NCBI RefSeq assembly: GCF_018598175.1
Contig: NZ_JAHESE010000029.1
Coordinates: forward strand, 1 to 64,000
From: Dawidia cretensis
GTDB lineage: Bacteria; Bacteroidota; Bacteroidia; Cytophagales; Cyclobacteriaceae
Direction: 5' to 3'
DNA: 64,000 nt
Made by a program: the position numbers and the translations under genes. The notes beneath the pieces are model-generated. The model saw only the letters and a list, made by a program, of their open reading frames with translations. It made no database searches and had not been told where the DNA came from. Every line of letters starts with the position of its first letter. Within the stretch, counting starts at the first letter, position 1. Below are positions 34,445 through 43,331 of the stretch, piece by piece.

Positions 34445-35923
34445 ATGAAAAAGATAGCGATATTCTTAACGACATTTGCCGTCGTGCTCGCGTCCTGCAG
34501 CGATTTCCTGGACGTGAATAAAGATCCGAACAACGCACCGACCAATACTCCGGCGTTGGCACTCCCTGCTGGGATTGCATCAGCCGGTGCCAGCCTGGTA
34601 ACCAACTATAACATCATGGGTGGTATGTGGGTACAGTATTGGGCGCAGAACAACGGTTCGAACCAATACAAAAACCTTGACGCCTACATCGTTCAGCAAT
34701 CTACGCTGAACACAGACTTTAACGAGGTCTATAGTGGCTCCTTGCAAGATCTGCAATTCGCCCGGAATGAATCAAAAAAGCAAGGCGATTGGAATCTGTA
34801 CCTCATGAGCACCGTGATGCAGAGCTATGTGTATCAAATGATGGCTGATATTTATGATGAGATACCGTTTGATGAAGCGCTACAAGGAAATCTAGTTCAG
34901 CACCCGCACTTCCGCCCAGGGCAGGAAGTGTATGACTCACTCATTGTGCGTATCGACGAAGCGTTGAGCAAGGACTTTGACGTAAGCACCAATACGGATC
35001 CGGGCACGCAAGATTTGTTGTTTAATGGTGATGTAGATCGGTGGATTCAATTTGCTAACACGCTAAAATTAAAAATATACCTGCGCCAGATCTATGCTCG
35101 CCCTGCGTTAGCGCAGAGTGGTATCGAAGCGCTGTATACTGGGAGCGCAAATTTCCTGACAACGAGCGCGGCCATGTCGCAGTTTGATAACGTCGAGAAC
35201 AAAAGCAACCCGCTCTTCGAAGCAGACCGCCGCAAGCTGAACTCAAAAGAAAACATCAAGGCGAGCCGGACCTTCATGGAATACCTCGAAGCTAACGATG
35301 ATACACTGCGCCGTAAGGCGTTGTTTACAAAACCCAAGAATGGCTACAGGGGCATCGAACAGGGAAATTTCGGTGAATCTACGGTGAGCATCGTTCCCGA
35401 CGATATTTCTACAGCGATTATAAATGCCACCGATACATTGTATTTCATGTCTCTTCCGGAAATACTTTTCATTCGGGCAGAGGTGGCTGCCCGGGGCATG
35501 GGCCCTGGTACAGCAGCAGCCCAGGGTCTGTATGAAGCCGGTATTCGCGCCGCCTTCGATCGTATGAACCTGCCTGATACATTGGCTCCCAAGTATTATG
35601 AGGACGATGGGCCTTATGCATATCCTAACGGTGCAGAGGAAGAGAACCTGCGCGCTATTGCCATGCAGAAGTGGGTGGCGCTGGCAGGCATTGAAGGTTT
35701 GGAAGCATTCTTTGAGCGTAACCGACTGGGATATCCTGAATATACTACAGAAACCTACGGTGAAACTTACACACCGGGTAACCTGGTATATCCTATCGGA
35801 GGGGTAACCGGCAAGGGTAACTATCCAAAACGCCTGTTGTTCCCTGAGACGGAGCAGAACAGAAACCCGAATACGCCAGCTCAAGTGCCGGCAACAACGA
35901 AAATTTGGTGGGATCAGAAGTAG
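34445..35923 (+). CDS. SusD/RagB-like surface lipoprotein (SusD-like_2 group)
   Basis: Lipoprotein of 492 residues with a lipobox ending LASCSDFLDV, so the mature N-terminus is Cys18. It belongs to the SusD-like_2 group, as seen in QYWAQNNGSNQYKNLDAY, YQMMADIYDEIPFDEAL, LPEILFIRAEVAARG and the YEAGIRAAFDRM region. It caps the SusC barrel and binds ligand outside the cell. The nearest genes are SusC (21 nt upstream) and an Ig-like lipoprotein (26 nt downstream of its stop), so one operon is likely. Confidence 0.93.
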   Translation: MKKIAIFLTTFAVVLASCSDFLDVNKDPNNAPTNTPALALPAGIASAGASLVTNYNIMGGMWVQYWAQNNGSNQYKNLDAYIVQQSTLNTDFNEVYSGSLQDLQFARNESKKQGDWNLYLMSTVMQSYVYQMMADIYDEIPFDEALQGNLVQHPHFRPGQEVYDSLIVRIDEALSKDFDVSTNTDPGTQDLLFNGDVDRWIQFANTLKLKIYLRQIYARPALAQSGIEALYTGSANFLTTSAAMSQFDNVENKSNPLFEADRRKLNSKENIKASRTFMEYLEANDDTLRRKALFTKPKNGYRGIEQGNFGESTVSIVPDDISTAIINATDTLYFMSLPEILFIRAEVAARGMGPGTAAAQGLYEAGIRAAFDRMNLPDTLAPKYYEDDGPYAYPNGAEEENLRAIAMQKWVALAGIEGLEAFFERNRLGYPEYTTETYGETYTPGNLVYPIGGVTGKGNYPKRLLFPETEQNRNPNTPAQVPATTKIWWDQK

Positions 35924-35949
35924 TGGCAGTACAAAAAAAGAAAACAACA

Positions 35950-36600
35950 ATGAAACATAGATTTTATATAGTTTCAGCCCTGGTCATGGTCGTGGCGTTC
36001 TTGTATGGATGCGACGATGAATCGACGGAAGGCGTGTCAAAGGTGACATTTTATGCAGCGCTCACGATGAATGGTGAGCAGTGGAACAGTATACCCCAGG
36101 GTGGTAGCTGGACAGATCCAGGTGTGACAGCGGTTGAAGAAGGAAAGAATATTGAAGTGCAAGTGGCCGGAGATCAGGTAAATCCCAACGTTCCGGGCGT
36201 GTATACGATCCAGTACATTGCCACGAACAAAGATGGTTTCCCCGCTAGAGCATTTCGGTATGTAGGTGTAATTTCGCCAAACGTCGCGGATGTTGACATC
36301 AGCGGTGACTATAAGCGTAATGCTGGTGTAGGTGGGGTTACCACCGTGGCGCCGGTGCCAGGTATCCCGGGCCTGTACACATCGAGTAACGTGGGTGGTG
36401 TCGCAACCGACGAAGCCGACGAATCGACTACCGTTCGTTTCTATCACTACGACACGCATAGAATCGATATGCCTTACCAGCTCGTGCAAAGCAGTCCTTT
36501 CTATGGCAATCTGGAGGAGATAACCGAGGGTACTTCCTTCTCCTGGGTTGTAATCAATGGTGGATATGGTGATGCCTTCAGAACTTTTGTCAAACAATAG
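35950..36600 (+). CDS. Surface lipoprotein with Ig-like (DUF5011/BT_2262-like) domain
   Basis: Lipoprotein of 216 residues; the ATG at 35950 gives a lipobox ending FLYGCDDES. An Ig-like domain follows (GGSWTDPGVTA, PGVYTIQYIATNKDGFPA), as in DUF5011 and BT_2262-type proteins that accompany SusC/SusD pairs. The C-terminal half (about 110-216) is beta-rich and unassigned. It probably sits on the cell surface with the SusCD complex and helps bind ligand. The frame that starts at 35905 overlaps the SusD gene and is not likely. Confidence 0.85.
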   Translation: MKHRFYIVSALVMVVAFLYGCDDESTEGVSKVTFYAALTMNGEQWNSIPQGGSWTDPGVTAVEEGKNIEVQVAGDQVNPNVPGVYTIQYIATNKDGFPARAFRYVGVISPNVADVDISGDYKRNAGVGGVTTVAPVPGIPGLYTSSNVGGVATDEADESTTVRFYHYDTHRIDMPYQLVQSSPFYGNLEEITEGTSFSWVVINGGYGDAFRTFVKQ

Positions 36601-36617
36601 ACTTCAATTGATAAGAT

Positions 36618-37127
36618 ATGAAAAAGATACTAACAGGCGCTTTTTTGCTGGCCGCTTCAGGTATGGCTCTACTCAGCTGTGATTCTGATGATCCATCCAT
36701 TGGCCGCACCGCAGGACAGGAGATAGCAGGGGAATGGTGGATTACGTATTCGGTTGATGGCGAAGACGTCAACCGTGGCTATTCGGAAATTATTACATCG
36801 AATACAGCTGCTAACGTGAACACGGAGATGCTTATTTCTGACCTGGTAAATCCGAACGCGGCGGGCGGCAATTTCTGGACCTATAAGATCAAGGCGCAGG
36901 TTGACCCTACTGCGAAAAAATTTGCAGCAGATGACGCACCTAACGCGATTGGTGATGAAATCGAAGTGAACATTGTGAACGGTCAAATCTTCCCCAAAGG
37001 TGGTTTCTCTAAAACACGCGTTGTTACCGATAGCATTTATTTTGAGATCGAATTCTCCGATGATCCAGGTACTATATATGTGGCGCATGGCCACAAACGT
37101 ACCGGCTTTACTGAAGATGATTTTTAG
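36618..37127 (+). CDS. Small lipoprotein, lipid-binding-hydrolase-like, of the SusCD operon
   Basis: Lipoprotein of 169 residues with a lipobox ending MALLSCDSDD. The rest is beta-rich (GEWWITYSVDGEDVNRGY, NFWTYKIKAQVD, DSIYFEIEFSDDPGTIY) and resembles the lipocalin-like lipid-binding lipoproteins often found last in SusC/SusD loci. It is 17 nt after the Ig-like lipoprotein gene and is followed by a terminator, so it closes the operon. Its ligand and role are unknown. Confidence 0.78.
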   Translation: MKKILTGAFLLAASGMALLSCDSDDPSIGRTAGQEIAGEWWITYSVDGEDVNRGYSEIITSNTAANVNTEMLISDLVNPNAAGGNFWTYKIKAQVDPTAKKFAADDAPNAIGDEIEVNIVNGQIFPKGGFSKTRVVTDSIYFEIEFSDDPGTIYVAHGHKRTGFTEDDF

Positions 37128-37160
37128 TTGATTTAAATCACTCCATTATTATGTGGGAAA

Positions 37161-37187
37161 GGGGCTATTTCGGTAGCCCCTTTTTTT
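37161..37187 (+). terminator. Terminator of the SusC/SusD operon
   Basis: Stem GGGGCTA / TAGCCCC with loop TTTCGG, extended by flanking A and T bases, then seven T. It ends 15 nt before the next gene. Confidence 0.92.
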
Positions 37188-37201
37188 AATACCTTTGAAC
37201 T

Positions 37202-37885
37202 ATGCGTTTATTGATAATTCTACTCTTAACCGTTCTCTCACTTGCGACCTTTGCCCAGGGTGACATGCGCGTTGATCAGATAGTAGACCGTACCTCCGGT
37301 CGCTATAACGAGTTTCAACCTAAACCAGAAAAGATCGAAAGCGTCTACCTGCACGAGGACTGGACCTATGGAACTCTCATGCTGCTATCCGGTGATACAC
37401 TAGCGGACCTGTCGTTAAAATATGATATCAAAAACAGCCTGCTTGAAATCAATACTCCGGCGGGTATCAAAGTGGCCAGCCTCTCCAAGATCAAAGGCTT
37501 CGAGCTCGCCGCGATGCCCCGTAAACAACTCTTTTTAAACGCTAATCGCCAGCAGGTCCCAGGCCTCACAGGCCTGGTTGAAGTATTGGCCACAGGCAAT
37601 ACTTCCCTTTATGCGAAACCTTCCGTAGAGATTATTGCGGGCAATTACAATGCGGCCCTGGATGTTGGGAGCCGTGGTGATAAAGCCGTCAAGAAAGAAG
37701 ATCTATTCCTGGTAAAGGACGGAAAAGCTACTGATGTCACCCGGGCAGGGAAAAAGGTCGTTAGTCAATTCCAGGGACGTGAGGCCGACATTGAAAAGTA
37801 CGCTGAAGACAACCGCCTTTCGTATAAAAAAAAAGAAGACCTAGCGAAGATTATCCGCTTTGCTAATGAAGCACCAGCGAAGTAG
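37202..37885 (+). CDS. Secreted protein of unknown function
   Basis: Protein of 227 residues with a signal peptide (about 1-20, ending LATFAQG). The remainder is mixed, with a beta-rich first half (YLHEDWTYGTLMLLSGDTL, LLEINTPAGIKVASL) and a lysine-rich helical C-terminus (KKEDLAKIIRFANE). I do not recognise the family. A TACCTTTG box at 37190-37197 lies only 4 nt before the ATG, which suggests a very short leader. It stands alone between two terminators, so it is a single-gene unit. Confidence 0.75.
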   Translation: MRLLIILLLTVLSLATFAQGDMRVDQIVDRTSGRYNEFQPKPEKIESVYLHEDWTYGTLMLLSGDTLADLSLKYDIKNSLLEINTPAGIKVASLSKIKGFELAAMPRKQLFLNANRQQVPGLTGLVEVLATGNTSLYAKPSVEIIAGNYNAALDVGSRGDKAVKKEDLFLVKDGKATDVTRAGKKVVSQFQGREADIEKYAEDNRLSYKKKEDLAKIIRFANEAPAK

Positions 37886-37912
37886 TCGCTGAATAGTATA
37901 ATTCGATACACT

Positions 37913-37942
37913 AAAGCCACGGATTTATATCTGTGGCTTTTT
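37913..37942 (+). terminator. Terminator after the secreted protein gene
   Basis: Stem AAAGCCACGGAT / ATCTGTGGCTTT (12 pairs with one G-T) and a 4-nt loop, running into a T tract. It lies between convergent genes; the T run favours plus-strand use. Confidence 0.9.
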
Positions 37943-38018
37943 GCTTTCGAAAGGGGCACGGTGGGGATTAATCGAGGAAACCAGGTCGCTTGTTGTTTAA
38001 AAGCGTTATGAGTAACTG

Positions 38019-38927
38019 CTATCGCTTATCCACTCGCTTGCCAACGGCAGGAGCCAGAATCTGAATAGCGCCCGGCAATACTTCAATCTTAAACTCAGTA
38101 TTGTGCCCACTGGGCTCACCATCCACGTGGTAGGCTACTGGCTTCGATGTACGAATTACGAGCGAAGGAGCTTCTTGCACATCACAGAACGATGTCTTAC
38201 CAACATCGCCTGCAAACATGTTATAAATAAAATCTACACGGTATACCGGCACCTTCTTCATGGTGTTGATGTGCAATAACCCATCAGTCACCGAAGCGCG
38301 CGGAGCGATGCGGGCATTGTTGCCATATTGCGAAGAATTAGCAATAGCAATGATGAAGGCGTTGACTGTATTCCGCTTGCCTGCGATCTCGATCTCTGCT
38401 TGGAACTCACGAAAGGTAAAAAACTCCTGCATCGTAAGTTTAGCATACCCCGCCAACCCACGTTTGCTGGTACCACCGAAGAGGTTGGCTATGTGCCCGT
38501 CAAAGCCTATGCCTGATACATTAAGAGAAAGTTTGCCATTGACGGTAAAAGCATCCATCGGCACGATGGTGCTTTGAAAGAGCGACTGGGCAGCGTCGGC
38601 TACGCCCAACGGTATACCCAAATGGCGTGAGAGGCCGTTGCCGGAACCGCGGGGGATCAACCCCATCGGTATGTTGGCTTTCAATGCCCCGCGGGCTACT
38701 TCATTGATGGTGCCATCGCCGCCGACGGCGACGACGAAGTCGAAACCTTGTTGGGGGGCTTGCTCGGCCAGCTCGACGGCATGGCCGGGGGCGCGCGTGA
38801 ACTCGATGGAGCACTCGGCATCGGCACGCTCGCAGGCGTCGATGATGCGTCCTTCCACCGCGGGCTGGTAGCCCGTGCCGGCGTACTTGTTGACGATGAA
38901 GAGTACCTTCTTACCTGGAGTGTTCAC
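38019..38927 (-). CDS. Diacylglycerol kinase family lipid kinase
   Basis: Lipid kinase of 302 residues of the DAGK catalytic family (DgkB/YegS-like). It shows the N-terminal IVNKYAGTGY block, the nucleotide loop VAVGGDGTINEVARG, and GLIPRGSGNGLSRHLGI. These enzymes phosphorylate diacylglycerol or related lipids with ATP on the inner face of the membrane. Translation starts with GTG at 38927 (the complement reads CAC there). It is followed on the same strand, upstream, by the acyl carrier protein gene 54 nt away. Confidence 0.92.
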   Translation of the reverse strand: MNTPGKKVLFIVNKYAGTGYQPAVEGRIIDACERADAECSIEFTRAPGHAVELAEQAPQQGFDFVVAVGGDGTINEVARGALKANIPMGLIPRGSGNGLSRHLGIPLGVADAAQSLFQSTIVPMDAFTVNGKLSLNVSGIGFDGHIANLFGGTSKRGLAGYAKLTMQEFFTFREFQAEIEIAGKRNTVNAFIIAIANSSQYGNNARIAPRASVTDGLLHINTMKKVPVYRVDFIYNMFAGDVGKTSFCDVQEAPSLVIRTSKPVAYHVDGEPSGHNTEFKIEVLPGAIQILAPAVGKRVDKR

Positions 38928-38981
38928 GGCGCAGCAGGGTAGGACCGTTGCTATATTCCCAAAGACGGGAACGAACGGAAA

Positions 38982-39224
38982 TTATTTTTTGCTGACCTTG
39001 TCCTGGATGTACTTTACCGCCTGTCCATAGGTCTGGAGTTTTTCGGCGTCGTCGTCCGGTATGCGGATGTCGAACGTTTGCTCAAACTCCATCACGATCT
39101 CGGCATAGTCCAGGGAGTCGATGCCCAGGTCTTTTACAAAGTTTGCTTCGGGGGTAATTTCCGACGCTGCAATGCCGAGTTTTTCCGTCAATATCTTGGT
39201 GACTTTCTGGGGGATGTCTTGCAT
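38982..39224 (-). CDS. acpP: Acyl carrier protein
   Basis: Acyl carrier protein of 80 residues. The phosphopantetheine site is the Ser of LGIDSLDYAE, surrounded by the usual acidic helix 2 (EIVMEFEQTFDIRIPDDDAEKL). It carries growing acyl chains for fatty-acid or related synthesis. I use the ATG at 39224 because a good promoter at 39245-39276 would leave the other ATG (39236) with almost no leader. It is not beside fab genes here; the ketosynthase and reductase lie 24 kb away. Confidence 0.92.
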   Translation of the reverse strand: MQDIPQKVTKILTEKLGIAASEITPEANFVKDLGIDSLDYAEIVMEFEQTFDIRIPDDDAEKLQTYGQAVKYIQDKVSKK

Positions 39225-39244
39225 AGCGGATTCCAAATGTTTGG

Positions 39245-39276
39245 CAAATGTATTAAATACGGATTTTGCCTACAAA
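39245..39276 (-). promoter_or_regulatory. Bacteroidota-type promoter of the acyl carrier protein gene
   Basis: On the minus strand TTTG (39273-39276) is followed after 20 nt by TACATTTG (39245-39252). This matches the -33 TTTG and -7 TAnnTTTG pattern of the primary Bacteroidota sigma factor. Transcription should begin near 39240, about 15 nt before the ATG. Confidence 0.7.
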
Positions 39277-39313
39277 TCTTTATGGGAGGCACCCTGGAAC
39301 CCGGCTGAGGAGG

Positions 39314-40675
39314 TCAGAAACGCATAAAGAACTCGGTGCCCTGGCCGACAGTCGATTTTACGCTTAACGTACCCTGGTGCTGGCGCATAATCTGACGCGA
39401 CAAGCTGAGCCCAATGCCAGAGCCCGTCTTTTTCGTGGTAAAGAACGGTATGAAGATCTTCTCCAACGCTTCCGGATCAATGCCTGTGCCGTTGTCTTTG
39501 ACGGCGATCACCGCCCGCGACTTGTCGTTCAGGTAAGCGCGTAGGGCAATCGTCTTTTGCTCCTGGTCTTCGAAGGACTGAATGGCATTCTTCAAGAGGT
39601 TGATGGCCACCTGCTCGATCATGTTTTTGTCGGCAGTAATGGTGAGGTCCTCCGGGTAAACGGAGATGCTCAGCTGAATGCCGCGGTCGCTCAGCTCCCT
39701 GCGGTGAAGCATTGTGAGCTCTTCCAGCATGGTGCGCACGTCGATCTGCGAAGGGCGCGGCTTCGGTATAGCCGTCAGGCTGCGGAATTCTTTTACGAAG
39801 TGTATGAGGCCCTCGCTGCGCTTGCTGATGGTCTGGAGTGACAGGTGAATATCGCTGAGCTGGTCCTTGGAGAGCGGTGGCGCAGTGTTCTCTTCACCCT
39901 CGAGGATGATGTATGGCTTCAGCTCTTCTTCCACGACGCCGGCCAGCGACGAAATGGGTGTCACCGAGTTCATGATCTCGTGCGTCAATACACGCACCAG
40001 GTTTTGCCACGCTTCCATTTCTTTCTCTTCCAATTCGTTCTGGATGTTCTGGAGAGAAATAAGCTTGACGTTCTCACCGCGCAAGGTCAACTCGATGGCG
40101 TAGATGGAAAGCTGTACAATCTCTTCGCCGATCTTGAGGCGCGTCAGCTCACGGCCACCCGTCTTGAGGCGGGTGAAGACATTGACCAACACTTCGCTGA
40201 CGCTGTTGAGGTCGCCCAGATGTGTGATGCGGTTGACGCGCAGCAGCTTGCGGGCCGCGCTGTTGAAGATCTCGACGGTGCCGTCTTCGCGAAATACCAT
40301 GAGTCCGATTCCGACGTGCATGACGATGTTCTTGAAGAAGAGAAATTCCGAGTCTTTCTCGCGGCGGGCGCTGCGCATGCGCAGCATGGCCTGGTTCAGC
40401 TCCTGGTGCAGGCGCCGTATGTCGGGGTCTTCGCTGGAGGTCTTGAAAGAATAGGAGAGGTCGTCGAACTGGATGGAGTCGAAAAACGACGCCATGCTGG
40501 TTCGCGTGCGATCGAGGTATTCTACCAGCAGCTTGATCTGCACCAGGCTGATTCCGATGAACACGACGGCGTACAGCCAGTTAGTGTCGTTGAGTATAAA
40601 AACACAGCTCAGGAATAGCGAGGCGGCCAGAAAGGCTACCCGGGGAATTACTGCCGATCGCCAGTTAAATTCCAT
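39314..40675 (-). CDS. NtrY-like sensor histidine kinase
   Basis: Sensor kinase of 453 residues: two membrane segments near the N-terminus (about 10-27 and 33-51), a linker and PAS-like domain (about 105-210, GIGLMVFREDGTVEIFNSAA), a HisKA-type helix with the phospho-acceptor His in LVRVLTHEIMNSV, then HATPase with NLLKNAIQSF, DNGTGIDPE and FFTTKKTGSGIGLSLSRQ. There is almost no periplasmic loop, so it probably senses an internal or membrane signal. It overlaps the regulator gene upstream by 11 nt and is its partner. Confidence 0.93.
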   Translation of the reverse strand: MEFNWRSAVIPRVAFLAASLFLSCVFILNDTNWLYAVVFIGISLVQIKLLVEYLDRTRTSMASFFDSIQFDDLSYSFKTSSEDPDIRRLHQELNQAMLRMRSARREKDSEFLFFKNIVMHVGIGLMVFREDGTVEIFNSAARKLLRVNRITHLGDLNSVSEVLVNVFTRLKTGGRELTRLKIGEEIVQLSIYAIELTLRGENVKLISLQNIQNELEEKEMEAWQNLVRVLTHEIMNSVTPISSLAGVVEEELKPYIILEGEENTAPPLSKDQLSDIHLSLQTISKRSEGLIHFVKEFRSLTAIPKPRPSQIDVRTMLEELTMLHRRELSDRGIQLSISVYPEDLTITADKNMIEQVAINLLKNAIQSFEDQEQKTIALRAYLNDKSRAVIAVKDNGTGIDPEALEKIFIPFFTTKKTGSGIGLSLSRQIMRQHQGTLSVKSTVGQGTEFFMRF

Positions 40676-42032
40676 ACTTTTCCATTCTCCGGTATAGCGA
40701 GGCGCGCGTCAACCCAAGCTCGTCTGCTGCTTTGGATATATTCCCGTTGTGCATGTTGAGTGCTTTTACAATCGCGGTTTTCTCCACCTCGTCCAGGTTC
40801 AGGGTATTGTTGGCGGGGCCGGTAGACAGCGCACGGCTCAGCAGGAAGTCGCTGTCTTGTAAACTGCTCAGATCGGTCATGATCACGGCACGCTCGATGG
40901 CGTGCTGCAGCTCGCGGATGTTACCCGGCCACGCATAGCGCTTGAGCTTGTCCAGGGCGTCGGGTGCAATGGTGTTCACGAGCTTGTGATATTTTTTGGC
41001 GTAATAGTTCAAATAGTGTTGTGCCAGCATCGGGATGTCTTCCACACGGTCGGCCAGCGGTGGTACCTGGACTTCCACGGTGTTGATGCGGTACAGCAGA
41101 TCTTGCCGGAATGTGCCCTCTTGCACCATCTTGTGCAGCGGCATGTTGGTCGCACAGATCAACCGGATGTCTACCGGCAGCGCCTGGTTGGCGCCGACGC
41201 GCGTTACCTGGCGTGATTGCAGTGCGCTCAGCAACTTGCTTTGCAGCGCCATGCTGAGGTTGCCGATCTCGTCCAGGAACAGCGTACCCCCGTTGGCCAG
41301 CTCGAAGCGGCCGGGGCGGTCTTCGCGGGCGTCGGTAAAAGCACCTTTCTTATGACCGAACAGCTCGCTTTCGAAGAGCGTCTCCGTGATCGCCCCCATG
41401 TCCACCGACACAAAGCTGTTGTCTTTACGCAGGGAGCGTTGATGAATGGCGCGGGCAATCAGTTCTTTACCCGTACCGTTCTCACCCAGGATAAGCACGT
41501 TGGCATCGGTCTTGGCAACCTTGTCAATCAGCTGGAATACATCCTGGATGGCTTTGCTTTGGCCGATGATCTCCGCGAAGGGACGGCTGATCTGCTCTTC
41601 CAGCATCTCTTTAGCCTTCTTCAGCTTGTCTACTTCTTTATAGGACTGTTTCAGGCGGATGGCCGTCGAGATCGTGGCGATGAGCTTTTCGTTCTGCCAG
41701 GGCTTGAGAATAAAGTCGGTAGCACCGGCCTTCAGCGCCCGCACGGCCATCTCGACATCACCAAAGGCGGTGATCATAATCACTACCGACGAGGGGTCGT
41801 GCGCCAGGATCTGCTCGAGCCAATAAAAACCTTCTTTACCGCTGGTGATGTCCTTGCTGAAGTTCATGTCCAGCAGAATGACATCGTACGTATCGTTGTT
41901 GAGTAGAAAAGGGATCTTCTTTGGGTTCTTTTCGATAATCACATGATGTCCCTGCTTTTTAAGCAACATCTTCGCCGCCAGGAGTACATCTTCATCGTCA
42001 TCGATCATTAAAATTTTGCCGCCTTCATTCAC
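40665..42032 (-). CDS. NtrC-like sigma-54-dependent response regulator
   Basis: Regulator of 455 residues with receiver (about 5-125; acidic DDDED near 12-16, phospho-acceptor Asp in VILLDMNF), AAA+ sigma-54 activation domain (about 150-385; Walker A GENGTGKE, Walker B GTLFLDEIGNL) and a Fis-type helix-turn-helix at the C-terminus (ISKAADELGLTRASLYRRM). The sigma-54 contact loop reads GAFTDA, not the textbook GAFTGA; this variant is common in Bacteroidota. It activates sigma-54 promoters upon phosphorylation by the overlapping NtrY-like kinase. Bacteroidota members of this type often act on envelope or nitrogen functions, which cannot be told here. Confidence 0.94.
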   Translation of the reverse strand: MNEGGKILMIDDDEDVLLAAKMLLKKQGHHVIIEKNPKKIPFLLNNDTYDVILLDMNFSKDITSGKEGFYWLEQILAHDPSSVVIMITAFGDVEMAVRALKAGATDFILKPWQNEKLIATISTAIRLKQSYKEVDKLKKAKEMLEEQISRPFAEIIGQSKAIQDVFQLIDKVAKTDANVLILGENGTGKELIARAIHQRSLRKDNSFVSVDMGAITETLFESELFGHKKGAFTDAREDRPGRFELANGGTLFLDEIGNLSMALQSKLLSALQSRQVTRVGANQALPVDIRLICATNMPLHKMVQEGTFRQDLLYRINTVEVQVPPLADRVEDIPMLAQHYLNYYAKKYHKLVNTIAPDALDKLKRYAWPGNIRELQHAIERAVIMTDLSSLQDSDFLLSRALSTGPANNTLNLDEVEKTAIVKALNMHNGNISKAADELGLTRASLYRRMEKYGI

Positions 42033-42215
42033 GTGAGTAAGGATGATTTAGGTGTGGATAATGCTTGTAGGAAAATCTATGCCAGTAACAAAAACTGCCA
42101 TTTGGGGTGTTTTAAGCCTGTGCAGGTGTTCTGCGATGCACAAATATGTTCAAAAATGAACAGTTAAAAAAGCCATTCCGGGCATTGGCGGCCGGAATTG
42201 GACGTCGTACAACAA

Positions 42216-42255
42216 ACCGGCCTCTGCGACGCCATAACGCGCTGAAGAGGCCGGT
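42216..42255 (-). terminator. Hairpin after the NHL-repeat gene
   Basis: Perfect 10-bp stem ACCGGCCTCT / AGAGGCCGGT with a 20-nt loop, 25 nt after the stop of the minus-strand NHL gene. The following minus-strand bases (TTTGTTGT) are only moderately T-rich, so termination may be partial. The gap 42033-42279 also holds TGTTCA-AAAA-TGAACA (42147-42162), which may be a regulator site for the NtrC-like gene. Confidence 0.6.
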
Positions 42256-42279
42256 GAATAGAGGCGGACGCCGGTTGGG

Positions 42280-43311
42280 TTAGTCCTGCTCTTCCAATGT
42301 AAATGCGTAGGAGCCGTTTTCCTGCGTCCTTTCGAACCGTGTCCGTAACATATTATTTTCAGGGACGAATACCGTCATTTGGTAGGTTTTATTCGGTGAT
42401 AGGGTGTAGACATTGTCTTTGGTGTCGACGAAGATGTGAAACGTTTCTGCCGTCTCCTCCAGGAGCGCAATGGTTCCGCGCAGCGTTCTGACATTACCGG
42501 CAGTGTCGAGCACACGGATCTTTCCGTTTCCGGTATCGGCGATATAAATCTTACCATCGGCCGCCATGAACAATCCGGTTACGTTGCTGAAACGCGCCTC
42601 CGACACCTCACCGTCGACGTTGCCGGCCTGGGCACTGCCGGCGAGTGTTGTCACGACCCCGCCGGGCGTGATTTTCCGGATGTATGAACCGTCTGCCACG
42701 TACAGGTTATCGGCTTTGTCGATCGCCATCGCCGAGATCCGGGTGAACTGCGCGGCGGCGCCCGTGCCGTCTGCGTGTCCGGCAGTAGTAGCGCCGGCAA
42801 ACGTGCTGACGCTGCCGGTATCGTTCTTGCGGATAAAGGTCTTCCCGGATTCAATTGTATACATGATCCCTTTGCTGTCGATCTCTACATCGATGATGGT
42901 ATTGAAGTCTGCGGTTCCATACCCTTCGACATACAGGGCATGCTCGAAGTCGCTTGCTGTTGAGATCAGCTCGTTGCGGATGTTGGAGCTGCCGGTGATG
43001 GAATATCGCTGCGCAAAAAATACGTCCTGGTTAGGCGCCGTGGCCATGCCAATGTTGGGGATCATATGATACCTCCCTTCGCTTTTATCCGGAATGGTCA
43101 GCGGCCGGCTTTGCTGGAGAAGTCTTGCGGCCGGAGCGCTGGCATTATTCGGATCGTCGCCGACGCCGGCGAATTCGATAATGTTGAACCGGTCAAAAAA
43201 CAGCGGATCCCAGGCGATCACCGTGCTGTCTGTAAAGCGGGTGAGTGATGCTACGCGGCCGAAATGGCGGGAGACCTTACGTGAATGAGATACAGTTCCG
43301 GATTTGGTCAC
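42280..43311 (-). CDS. NHL-repeat beta-propeller protein lacking a signal peptide
   Basis: Protein of 343 residues starting at a GTG (43311). NHL-type blades occupy about residues 120-300, seen in repeated patterns such as SAMAIDKADNLYVADG, VTGLFMAADGKIYIADTG and FVDTKDNVYTLS. The first 110 residues do not look like a signal peptide or a known domain. Extracellular NHL proteins of Bacteroidota normally begin with a signal or lipobox, so the 5' end may be truncated. The open frame extends upstream only to a stop at 43372-43374 and overlaps the end of the preceding gene. It probably mediates protein or ligand contact. Confidence 0.72.
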   Translation of the reverse strand: MTKSGTVSHSRKVSRHFGRVASLTRFTDSTVIAWDPLFFDRFNIIEFAGVGDDPNNASAPAARLLQQSRPLTIPDKSEGRYHMIPNIGMATAPNQDVFFAQRYSITGSSNIRNELISTASDFEHALYVEGYGTADFNTIIDVEIDSKGIMYTIESGKTFIRKNDTGSVSTFAGATTAGHADGTGAAAQFTRISAMAIDKADNLYVADGSYIRKITPGGVVTTLAGSAQAGNVDGEVSEARFSNVTGLFMAADGKIYIADTGNGKIRVLDTAGNVRTLRGTIALLEETAETFHIFVDTKDNVYTLSPNKTYQMTVFVPENNMLRTRFERTQENGSYAFTLEEQD

Positions 43312-43331
43312 AACGGATGCTGTGACGGCGG

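Noticed and set aside
40665-42032. GAFTDA loop as a broken sigma-54 contact
   Set aside because: The Asp variant is frequent in NtrC-like regulators of Bacteroidota and the rest of the AAA+ domain is intact.
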